Positions 9,908 to 18,913 of a DNA stretch of 64,000 nt are shown here, in pieces (position 1 is the stretch's first letter; every line of letters begins with the position of its first letter). The position numbers and the translations under genes were made by a program. This DNA comes from Ganoderma boninense (lineage: Eukaryota > Basidiomycota > Agaricomycetes > Polyporales > Polyporaceae). The stretch is taken from the NCBI GenBank assembly GCA_002900995.3, contig CM035304.1:4852134-4916133 (forward strand), given 5' to 3'. Below the pieces are notes generated by a model. It searched no databases. It was not told where the DNA came from and saw only the letters and a program-made list of their open reading frames with translations.

Positions 9908-10264
9908 ATGGCCGCCAACAACACCGTCTTCTACTACTACAGTATCACCGTCACCTACCACGACCCGGAAGACGAGGAACGGCCTTTCTACCAAAACGGG
10001 TCCTACTGGACTCGACGACGGATCACCTTTGGACCCGACGCCGACCACAACGAAGTCCTTATGGACTTCATGAACGACAAACTCGACTCGGTAGAACTCA
10101 GATGGGTTTACCGGTGCTTGCGGATTCGATTCCCGCAAGCTTACCGTGAGTTTCAAGAAACCCAGCGACTTCGATTATGGAGACGCTATCGACCCAATGC
10201 ACCGTGGGCAAGATGGTACCTGCAAGAACTCCGCGCCCACCGTCATACCTCTCGAGACCATTAA
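9908..10264 (+). CDS. Retrotransposon accessory ORF A (118 aa, unrecognised)
   Basis: Starts at ATG 9908, 46 bp after the pol stop. The protein begins MAANNTVFYYYSITVTYHD, has an acidic middle and a basic helical end (LRIRFPQAYREFQETQRL). That end resembles ORF D at 11110-11397 (LRRKFPEAYQRYRET), so A and D look like tandem relatives. No known domain was recognised and no signal peptide is visible. Chromoviruses normally end at pol, so an ORF here is unusual. Confidence 0.55.
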   Translation: MAANNTVFYYYSITVTYHDPEDEERPFYQNGSYWTRRRITFGPDADHNEVLMDFMNDKLDSVELRWVYRCLRIRFPQAYREFQETQRLRLWRRYRPNAPWARWYLQELRAHRHTSRDH

Positions 10265-10344
10265 AAGGAGGTCTAACCCGTTCACAAGTAAGCATCGCCT
10301 CACCACACACACCTCCTCACACACCACTACCATCACTTAACATC

Positions 10345-10518
10345 ATGTTCTTCATCCTTGTCCTCTTCGTCGCCGCTGTCCTCGGCACCCAGGCCATCGC
10401 CTTCGTCGCCGTCATCCACCTCTACAAAGAGCTGCAAAAGTACGACGAACGACGCCTTATACACGATAAAGCCCAAAAAGTTGACGACAATACAGCTACT
10501 TGGGGCTGGGGCAACTAG
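10345..10518 (+). CDS. Retrotransposon accessory ORF B, small single-pass membrane protein (57 aa)
   Basis: ATG 10345 to TAG 10516-10518. It opens with a strongly hydrophobic stretch (FFILVLFVAAVLGTQAIAFV, residues 2-21), long enough for one membrane span or a signal anchor, followed by a short charged tail (KELQKYDERRLIHDKAQK). A viral-envelope role is not supported: there is no second hydrophobic fusion or anchor segment and no cysteine pattern. It could also be the first exon of a longer product (see 10622-10825). Confidence 0.45.
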   Translation: MFFILVLFVAAVLGTQAIAFVAVIHLYKELQKYDERRLIHDKAQKVDDNTATWGWGN

Positions 10519-10621
10519 ACCCCAACAACGACTCCAACGACGACTCCGACGACGATGTTGTCGACGACGGTAAGATTTTTAAATACATCACATAATAATT
10601 ATACTAATAAACACTAGTATA

Positions 10622-10825
10622 GATAAACAAATTGCACTGCCACCCACTCCGTATCTCGCTCCCGTCCCGCTTCCTGTTGTACCAGACCTCGAGTGGCTTT
10701 GTATTAATGGCAGTTATTATTCGACTCCTTTCGGACTACAAGTATGGAACTATATCGAATTAGACACATATGTAGATCCGGAAGTGTATATCTCGCTCGC
10801 AGTCGATTCGTTTTTAGTTTTTTAA
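10622..10825 (+). CDS. Retrotransposon accessory ORF C, possible second exon
   Basis: A readable stretch of 67 codons with no ATG of its own, beginning DKQIALPPTPYLAPVP and including LEWLCINGSYYSTPFG, to TAA 10823-10825. It follows a likely intron: GTAAGA donor near 10570, AT-rich body, TAG acceptor just before 10622. Upstream of that donor a frame reading DPNNDSNDDSDDDVVDD is in register with it. The composition is protein-like but no family was recognised. Confidence 0.35.
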   Translation, partial: DKQIALPPTPYLAPVPLPVVPDLEWLCINGSYYSTPFGLQVWNYIELDTYVDPEVYISLAVDSFLVF

Positions 10826-11109
10826 TTATTACAATCTCGAGGGAATCGTTTTCTCTGAAAAGATTCATTCGAACCAAAGGGGAAGATGTTTGGTATTTGC
10901 GCCTGTTCGGCAAATCCAAAGCAGGAGAAAAGAAGAACCATCAACAGTGGAAGGCTGTGAAGAAGCATCCCAAGAACCAGAACACCGCAGACACAGCCAA
11001 CTACAAGAATCCTGTGTAACAGCATATAAATCACAAAGATCCTGGACAACCAGCCAGAACAACCACCCTCCACTGCATAAAGGCACATGGGCGCAATAAG
11101 CCTACCAAC

Positions 11110-11397
11110 ATGCACTGCATCCACGTCCTCCAACCAGAAATGGTTCAAATTACTGCGACAACGCCCCAAGGAGAACGATACACAGTCATCTTTCTCCAGG
11201 ACGAATACACCAACTCCGCAACCCTTGAAGACCTCGACGATCCATCAATGTATCCAGAAATCATACGAACCAAAGTCCACAACCGGCTTAGACGCAAATT
11301 CCCTGAGGCCTACCAACGATACAGGGAAACCGGACTTTTCCTACCATATACATATGTCTTTGTCAGACATCCACCTCACCAACGAATTCACGACTGA
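11110..11397 (+). CDS. Retrotransposon accessory ORF D (95 aa, relative of ORF A)
   Basis: ATG 11110 to TGA 11395-11397. The C-terminal half (VHNRLRRKFPEAYQRYRET) matches the layout of ORF A, which suggests that an accessory gene duplicated within the element. No catalytic residues or membrane segments are evident. Confidence 0.5.
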   Translation: MHCIHVLQPEMVQITATTPQGERYTVIFLQDEYTNSATLEDLDDPSMYPEIIRTKVHNRLRRKFPEAYQRYRETGLFLPYTYVFVRHPPHQRIHD

Positions 11398-12080
11398 ATC
11401 GACTCTACCCAAACCCAAGTGAAACACGACTTCATTCGGGAATGGAAGTCCCCAAAGGGATGCTCATAACTCAAAAATACCTACATGCAGTTATATGTGT
11501 ATTAGGTTCGAACCGGATGGCAATGCGCAGAAGCCATGTACCGCCTCGACTACGCCGCAGAAGCAACGGCAAGGCAACAAACCCTATTACAAGAATCGCA
11601 GCAGCCGCAGGCCAAGGCAATGAAAACATAGCCATGGGCACTGTAGTACGGAAAGGTATAAGTAAGGGACGAAGGATGCACCAACACCCCCATCCCCCAC
11701 TACTCATACCACTACCACTCCACTACCCACACCACCACAACTCGCTCAGTTGACCATGCCTCGCTTCAACCGCCAGCGATCTAACCACCGCAACCAGCCG
11801 ATGGCTCGTCCTCAGGAAGGCGCGAAAACCCGTCACCCCATCTCCCAGTTCATCAAAGAGAGACGTGTGGTCAACTATGACCACCTCCCTCGAACTGCCG
11901 CCTCTATCTATCCTGACGGAACCCTGTCCGACCGGATCGGATGGGTACTCCTACACCCCGACCTGCAGAACCATGTACGACTTCGCACAACCGAAATCCC
12001 CTACGCCGAAGTCTATATCGAAATCTACCGCTCCTACGGGAAGATGGCCATTATGCACCACAAGGTCATGAACTACATCC

Positions 12081-12515
12081 TGTCACGGTTTTTCGCGCCA
12101 CACTCGGTCTGGCATCTTATCAGGACAAGTTATCCCTCGGGTCATCTTATCTTTTCCTTTATCTTATCTCCCTTCCCTTATCTCATCTCTCCCTCTTATC
12201 TTATCTCTTTCCCTATCTTATCTGCTTCTTAGATCATTTTCTCACCTGCGACAGGTCCCGGGACCTGCCCTGAACTGATGGTCTGTGCACCGTTCCCATG
12301 TAATATATAAAGGGCTGTGATGTGGGATCAAGAACCTCAGATTCTGTCTTCTGTTCTTCCCTCCCTTCCACTGTAGGCAGCCTAACAGCCCCTGCCCCTC
12401 TGCGCCTTCTAGTCTAGGCAATCTATCCTCTTCCCTTCTGTTGCCACCCCCTGTGTGCCCCATCAGTGAGCCCCTTTGTTTGTTTGTTTGGTGGCGCAGT
12501 CGATAGGCTGTGACA
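12081..12515 (+). mobile_element. Nested solo LTR (435 bp) with CATCC duplication
   Basis: Begins TGTCACGG and ends GGCTGTGACA (TG...CA). It is flanked by the direct repeat CATCC at 12076-12080 and 12516-12520. It contains a TATATAA box at about 12304-12310 and a pyrimidine-rich 5' part. It is unlike the host element's own LTR. A single LTR with a target duplication means an element inserted and then recombined out between its LTRs. It interrupts ORF E. Confidence 0.95.
12114..12226 (-). promoter_or_regulatory. Cluster of GATAAG-type sites in the solo LTR
   Basis: At least seven CTTATC hexamers (GATAAG on the minus strand) plus several TTATC variants occur within about 110 bp upstream of the LTR TATA box. 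GATA factors of the AreA/NIT2 kind bind HGATAR in fungi. The clustering in U3 suggests nitrogen-responsive control, but simple-sequence drift is an alternative. Confidence 0.5.
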
Positions 12516-14153
12516 CATCCTTGAATCAACGGCACCTGCGAATAACAAGGCTGCGGCGCTCCTGTCGGCTGAAGCAGCCTACAATGAATGCATTACGGCC
12601 GCAACACAGTTGATGAACCGAGTCATCAGCACCGGGAGGTGGGCTCATGCTCTCTGGGACCTCCTTCCTCACAGAAACCAACACAACCCGAACACCGAAC
12701 AACAACCCCTACCTGAGCCAGCCAGACTCAGTACTGGGCCTATCTCTCCACACGAAGGATCATCCACCACATGCATCAATCCGTCTCTAACTCTGGTCGC
12801 AGTGCCGATGGAGAGCCATTTCCTAGCAGAACCCACATCCATCGAGATCATCAGAGAACATAATCCACCTCCACCTCTCCCATCACCAGCCGAGGAACAC
12901 ACTGTCACAGTCGAGGAAATGATGGAACGATTGGAATGCGCAACACGAGGAGACAAACCGGAAAGGGACGACGTCCCTCAGGACGTCAAGGACCCGGATT
13001 CCTCCACAGAACAGGATTGGGAAACCTATGTGGCGGAACTACTAGCTCGACGAACCGACTCCAGCAGCCCAAGCACTACAACGTCGTCGTCCAGCGAAGA
13101 TCTCCTCATGTCTCCAGACGATCCGGACTCTCCAATGCCTTATCTCGAACCTGCCCCACTCATCTCGAGTCCGGAAGGCTCGTATGCAAGCGACATCTCC
13201 TATCCCATATCCCCAAACAACCCGAATAGTCATATGTACAGACGTTTCGACTACTCTCGATCTCAAGCAGACTCACAAGTCGAACCTCTCGATTCGAGAC
13301 CGCAAACCCAATGGGGATACCCTATTGGACAACAAGGCCACTTCATCTCCCACGGAGCCTGGCCATGGAGAATAGTGCGGAAGAAACCTGATGGATCCAT
13401 TGTCTACGTCCACATGGACGGATTTCCTCTCGAATGGGCCCCCGGACGAGTCCAAGAACTATTGGATGAAATCCCATACTGCAGATGCCACCCGGAGCTC
13501 GAACACCGAGCAAAGCTTGTAATCTACGACAGCCTCGCCCGATGGGCGAACATCCCCTCTGTACTGGTCAAACCAGAACAGCGAGAATTCCGATTCAATG
13601 TGCCCTACCGTATCAACATCGATGAATCCCCGACAAACGTCGAACGATGGAATGAACTCAAGAATGGGGTCTCAGCGGAGGACATCGTTAAAGCAACGAT
13701 GATACTCATAGAAAACCAAATCCGGCAACCGCACTGGGAAAGGACCACGGACGTAGTCATTGACGACATCGCCGAGCTTCACAAAATGGAGAAACTGGCA
13801 TACGACATTGATGCCTACCTCGACAGGAACTGTGAACACCCAGGTACACTCGCCGCTTGCAACCTACTCGACTACTGGGTCGTACGACGAACGGACAAAC
13901 AAGTCCTAATATTGGACTTCCCATCCAAGGCACTCGATGGCCTAGTCTACTCCCTCACTAGTCCACAACCCTCACGACGACTCTATGCACTATACCACCT
14001 GAATCGCAACTTACCGGAAGACAGGCACTGGAGGAGACACCTCAAAGACATCATTAACTACAAAAACTACCTAAAGGATGCCGGTCTTCAGGACAAAGCG
14101 GGTATACGATGGCAATGCAGAATGTTTGACTCAACGGTTGAGGACAACCTTGC

Positions 14154-14168
14154 AGGGGAAGAGGGGGG
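14154..14168 (+). other. Polypurine tract (plus-strand primer)
   Basis: AGGGGAAGAGGGGGG lies three bases (TAA) upstream of the 3' LTR, the expected place for the RNase H-resistant primer of plus-strand synthesis. It also encodes part of the ORF E C-terminus. Confidence 0.9.
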
Positions 14169-14171
14169 TAA

Positions 14172-14633
14172 TGTTACGGACGCATAGTAAGCAGGCTTAC
14201 TACATCCATACTTTTCCTTTTCATTTCTAAAGACCTATTACATTAAGGGGTAACCATGCACATAGCACCCAGGATACAGCACAGGGACCACAGCCCACAG
14301 TAACCAGGTACATAGATCACAGTACACAGCCCGCAGTCCGCAGTCCACAGCCCGCAGTCCGCAGCCCACAGCCCTGAACCTATAGCTACAGTCACTACAT
14401 ACATAGCCTGAAACCTTAGGATCCTACATGTATATAAGGGGCGACACCTCAGCAGTGACCCCCCAGTTTTCAGTCTCTTGTCTATCTAGCTACTGCTCTG
14501 CGAGCAGTACCTTCATACCCCTACGTCCTCTAGACCTAACAAGTCTAGTATCCAAACTCTAGTCAACCACTAGTCTTTGGTCTAAAAGGCCTAACCTATT
14601 GAACTGTAAGTCCACTAGGTTAAGGACGTAACA
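14172..14633 (+). repeat. 3' LTR of the chromovirus (462 bp)
   Basis: Same termini as the 5' copy, followed by the GAGCG duplication at 14634-14638. The minisatellite is ten units shorter and there are two substitutions elsewhere. The TATA box and the self-primer 12-mer are conserved. Confidence 0.97.
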
Positions 14634-14745
14634 GAGCGGCGGTGAGTCTTCCACAAAGACTCCTTCGCCTGATAGAACTGATTCTGGAGCAGTTCCGTAC
14701 CCCTCCTTGCTCGTTTACCCCAAACTCCTGCCTCACCACACTCTG

Positions 14746-17700
14746 ATGCCTAAAGCGAACACTACGGAGACTTGCCCAGGATGCAACGGCAAGTTCAGCC
14801 CCTCTGGTCTATCCCACCACCTCTCCCAGACCAAGAAACCAGCCTGCGTCACGATCCGACAAAGCCATCCTGAACTCGCTGGTGGAATTGCCCCTCAGTT
14901 CGCTGACGTTGACTTCGAGGCTCCTCCCATCCTATTCGAAGGCGACTACTACAGCGAGTATTCACCACAAGACTTTGATGACCCCTCCCCGCGCCGCTCC
15001 CCACATGTTTCCGATTCGGATTCCAGCTCGGACTCAGGAGATGAGTATTCTACCAGCGAAGTTGAGCAGCACTAAGGCTGAACGTAGGTCGACCTGTAGG
15101 TGATTGGGATCTGAACCTGTAGGTTTGGTCACTTTCAGAGGTCTGATTGGGATCTGTATGAATCAAATCAACTTTTGACCTACAACCTATAGGTTGTAAA
15201 CCTGTAAATCACAGGTCAAATCATTGATTTGATTTAAATACCAAATATAGTAGTCTTAGAGCTTCTATTGAAGGTTCTAGGTTGGTATTGAGTGTTATTA
15301 GCATTATTTATGCCCAACATATGCTTATAGATACAGAATTAAGCTATATAAAGACATATTACCTACCAAAACCCTCAACATATACTATTTTTAGCTATTG
15401 AAATGTGAATCAACCTGTAGGTGACCTAGATTTAAACCTACAAATCCAAATCACTTTTTCCAAGATGGCTGATTCTGATTCATATCTGATTCATAGCACA
15501 GGTACCTACAACCTACAGGTCACAACCTACAGGTTTATATACAGGTTCAAGCCAGGTCAACCTGTATAAATCATTGACCTACGTTCAGCCTTAAGCAGCA
15601 CATCTGGGAACCTCCGCCGCCTACTACACAAGCCTCCGCCCAAAGTCATTCTCCTCCCGCACACCCCTCCGTACTGGACGGGCCCGCGATACCTACTCCC
15701 GTTGAGCGCGAAGCAGCTGAGCGTGCAGCCCAACGCAAAACCTTCATCGTTCGGTTCGGGACATCGAAGGCAGGCGCCCCTGTCCCGGCAGACAAATTGA
15801 AGCATGGCAACGGTGCATCCAGCTCTTCGTACAAGACATATGCTGAACAGGTCGGCGACGGAGCTAATGACAACCCGTATCATCCCTTTTCGAATCATAT
15901 GGAGTGGGAGGTTGCGCGTTGGGCCAAACTTCGAGGGTCTGGTTCCACTGCGTTTTCCGATCTGCTGGCCATAGAAGGGGTATGTGCTCCAAGTCAGCAA
16001 TGCTCGCATCCAATGCCTACTCATCCGTGTTGGGGACAGGTTGCTGAAGCACTACGTCTCAGTTTCAAGAACTCGCGAGAATTGAATGCCCTCATCGACA
16101 AGCTCCCCTCCGCTCGGCCCGAGTTCAAACATTACGAGATCATCATTGCCGGCGAGTCTTTCGAAGTGTACTTCCGAAACATCCTGGAGTGCATCCGGTC
16201 GCTCTATGGGGATCCAGAGTTCGCTCCACTCCTACTCTTGGTTCCAGAGAAGCACTACACAGATGAGACGTGCCATGAGCGCGTTTACTTCGACATGAAC
16301 ACCGGCAAGTGGTGGTGGGCAACACAAGTATGTAATGCATGAACCCTTCATTGGCGGTGATCTGTCCTGATCCACCACTGGCATATGTGTTGTTTCTTGA
16401 TGTAGGATGCCCTCGAGAAGGAGCACCCAGGAGCCACTGTCATCCCGGTCATCATCTCGTCCGATAAGACCCAGTTGACCCAGTTTGGCAACAAGACCGC
16501 ATACCCCGTGTACATGACGATCGGTAACCTTCCCAAGGATATCCGCTGCAAGCCATCTCGTCATGGCCAGATTCTTCTCGCGTATCTTCCTACGTCACGA
16601 CTCTTGCACATCAAGTCAAAGGCAGCCCGTCGCCGATCTCTCGCTAACTTGTTCCACGCCTGCATGGCTCGGGTCGTTCAACCGCTGATCACTGCTGGGC
16701 TCGACGGTATCCAATTAGCGAGCGGGGATGGTGTATTCCAGCGCGGCCACCCTATCGTGGCTGTCTACGTCGGTGACTACCCCGAACAGGTCCTCGTCAC
16801 AGGTGTTAAGACTGGAGAGTGTCCAAAGTGCCCCGTTACGAAGACAGACATGGGTGATACCACGGACTCTTCCCGACCATTTCGACCACTAGAGGACGTC
16901 CTTGACGCCCTTGCTACTCTTGACGATGGTCCGAGAGCCTACACCGCTGCTTGTCGCGAAGTCAGGATCAAGCCGCTGTACCATCCCTTCTGGGAAGAGC
17001 TGCCCTACACGAACATTTTTTATGCAATCACGCCAGACGTTCTCCACCAACTCTATCAAGGCGTCATGAAGCACCTCATCAGCTGGCTGAAGGACACTTT
17101 CGGCGCAGATGAGCTCGACGCCCATTGTCGCCGCCTGCCTCGCAATCACAGCCTTCGCCACTTCGAGAAGGGGATTTCGAAGCTGTCTCGCGTCACAGGC
17201 AAGGAACACCGTGACATGTGTCGGATCCTCCTCGGCCTCATCATCGGCCTTCCTCTTCCCCAAGGCGCATCTCCATCCCACTTAGTCCGCGCCACCCGAG
17301 CCTTACTGGATTTTCTGTACTACGCTCAGTATCCGACACACACCTCTGGCACTCTAGACCTACTGGATAAGGCTCTCAAGACGTTCCATGCCAACAAGCA
17401 GATCTTCGTCGACCTCGGAATACGAGAACACTTTCGGCTTCTGAAGCTTCACTCTCTTGATCACTACCAGCGCGCGATCAAGATGTTTGGCACGACCGAC
17501 AACTACGACACGCAGTACACCGAGCGGCTCCACATCGACTTCACGAAAGACGCATACCGTGCCAGCAACAAGAAGGATGAGCTCTCCCAGATGACAGCTT
17601 GGCTTGAACAGCGCGAGAAGGTACAACATCACGAGAAGTATGTCCAGTGGTGCCTCGCTGCCCAGGAACATGCTCGCAAACAGCGACTTGCTGCCTCCGC

Positions 17701-18667
17701 CTCAGCACAGCCTACTCCTGCCACTGCTTCTGCATCCACGCTGCGATCGGGCACCTCTGACGGCTCCATACCTCGTCCTCCCGGGGACATTGCACCCTCG
17801 CCATCTCACCTTCCCCTCGCTCGCACCACGTCGCCTCCAGACACGCCTCAGCCGCGCATCAGGATGACGCGCCACCCATCCGTGAAGTCCGTCAAGTTTG
17901 GCGAAGCGGTTGCGAAGTACGGGGCGACCTTCTTCCGAGACGCCCTCGCCCGCTTCGCAATCAAGTTCAATAACCCATCCCTCACGGCGCACGAGATTGA
18001 ACGGCGATGTTCCGCACTCTATTTCGGTTTCAGCAGCGTCGCAGCATTTCACAAGATCAAGATCAACATTCCGGATGTCCAAGGCCTCGGTCTCCAGCAG
18101 CTTGGTCGTCAGGACGTCATCCATGTACACCCAGAGCGTAAGGACAAATACAGGCGGACTGTACCAGGACATTTCGACACCGCGCTCGCGCACGTTGCTC
18201 GCACGGGCTCCGGGGATATGAACATGCAAAGTAAGTGTCGCTTGCCACGAGCACGACATCTGCATTGTAGCATGGCTGACTATAATTGTGTTTCGCCAGG
18301 GTACCGAATTGTACAAGTGCGACTTGTCTTTTCGCTGTCCCGTCGGGCGTCAGATGAGTTGTTCCCCCGCATCACGCTCCCCTCCAGGCTGCGACATCTT
18401 GCTTATGTAGAGCTCTTCTCCCCATTCGCCCCCGAGCCTGCATCCGAAGAACATGGCTTGTACAAAGTATCCCGTACAGTGACTGGAAACGGCTCCCGAC
18501 GTGCAGAAGTCATCGCGGTTGAGGACCTCGAATGCAGCTGCCATCTGTTCCTGGACTTTGGTCCTATTGCTGATCGCTCTTGGACAACAAGTACGGTGTT
18601 AGAAAAATGCAAGGACTTCTACGTAAACACATTTGCTGACCTAGACATGTACAAACTCCTGTATTAA
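14746..18667 (+). pseudogene. Plavaka-type (CACTA/EnSpm-related) transposase, split by a MITE
   Basis: Exons 14746-15979 (interrupted by the MITE), 16040-16327, 16406-18230 and 18300-18667, with introns GTATGT...CAG, GTATGT...TAG and GTAAGT...CAG. Ignoring the MITE plus one copy of its 8-bp duplication, the product is about 1,061 residues, normal for the family. The N-terminus has a Cys/His cluster (CPGCNGKFSPSGLSHHL...C) typical of these proteins. The core reads SSDKTQLTQFGNK, HACMARVVQPL, ASGDGVFQRGHPI, ECPKCPVTK, ITPDVLHQLYQGV, RVTGKEHRDMC and NYDTQYTERLHIDF, matching the Plavaka transposase family as I recall it. It would cut and paste its own element in the nucleus. Terminal repeats of the parent element were not found. 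As it stands the MITE supplies a stop codon after residue 109. Confidence 0.9.
15073..15593. mobile_element. MITE 1, hAT-like (521 bp, 8-bp duplication AGCAGCAC)
   Basis: Terminal inverted repeat TAAGGCTGAACGTAGGTC at both ends. The flanking 8-bp direct repeat AGCAGCAC lies at 15065-15072 and 15594-15601. There is no coding capacity. The interior is AT-rich with many copies of ACCTGTAGGT-like motifs in both orientations, as in the subterminal binding sites of hAT elements. An 8-bp duplication is the hAT signature. It lies in exon 1 of the Plavaka gene. Confidence 0.93.
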
Positions 18668-18913
18668 CAGCAATCTAATGCTCCCTGGCCCGTAACGAGT
18701 GCCGTAATTGGGACCCAGTCAAATTCTACGTCCACACTCTACAACTGCAACCTCAAATAGCTACTGGTACATGTTCCATTGTGAAAATTCTATTCCATTA
18801 TCTCCATTATACGTCGTGAGCGATCCATTATTCGATCGTTAGCAGGTACCTAGCTAATTTATACCTAATTAGCATGGGGGGTTTTTCCTGATGTTGCCGC
18901 GCAGCGGGCACAT
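18668..18913. other. Convergent 3' interval between the transposase and nuclease-like genes
   Basis: AT-richer DNA that should hold the 3' ends of both converging genes. One end of the Plavaka element probably falls here, but no inverted partner of any segment was found on the left side. Confidence 0.4.

Larger units (their letters stand above)
11756..14187 (+). pseudogene. Retrotransposon accessory ORF E (663 codons) interrupted by a solo LTR
   Basis: Starts at ATG 11756 (MPRFNRQRSNHRNQPMARPQ, basic). The frame is open to 12080, is broken by the solo LTR at 12081-12515, and resumes in the matching frame at 12521. Treating the LTR and one CATCC copy as inserted makes the reading frame continuous to TAG 14185-14187, inside the 3' LTR. 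The middle is acidic and Ser/Pro-rich (DSSSPSTTTSSSSEDLLMSP); the last 300 residues look globular (HGAWPWRIVRKKPDGSIVYV, later CNLLDYWVVRRTDKQVL). The end overlaps the polypurine tract. No domain was recognised; no protease, RT or envelope features are present. Being the largest extra ORF, it is the best candidate for an element-specific function. Confidence 0.75.
2525..14633 (+). mobile_element. Complete 12.1-kb Ty3/gypsy chromovirus retrotransposon
   Basis: Bounded by direct LTRs starting TGTTAC and ending GTAACA. It is flanked by the 5-bp target duplication GAGCG (2520-2524 and 14634-14638). Order inside: LTR, self-primer-binding site, structured leader, ORF1, gag-like ORF2, pol (protease, RT, RNase H, integrase, chromodomain), several unrecognised ORFs, polypurine tract, LTR. 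Outside a 7-bp minisatellite the LTRs differ only at 2910 (C versus T) and 2975 (T versus C), so insertion is recent. Pol order with integrase last and a C-terminal chromodomain places it among the chromoviruses. About 12 kb is roughly twice the usual 5-7 kb, because of some 4.3 kb between pol and the 3' LTR that includes a nested solo LTR. Confidence 0.97.

Noticed and set aside
10345..10518. Envelope gene in the chromovirus
   Set aside because: The only hydrophobic ORF is 57 aa with a single span; no surface/transmembrane pair, cleavage site or cysteine pattern.
2214..18900. Terminal inverted repeats of the Plavaka element
   Set aside because: Comparison by eye of the left flank (2214-2519) with the right flank (18668-18913) gave no inverted match, so the element limits are not reported.
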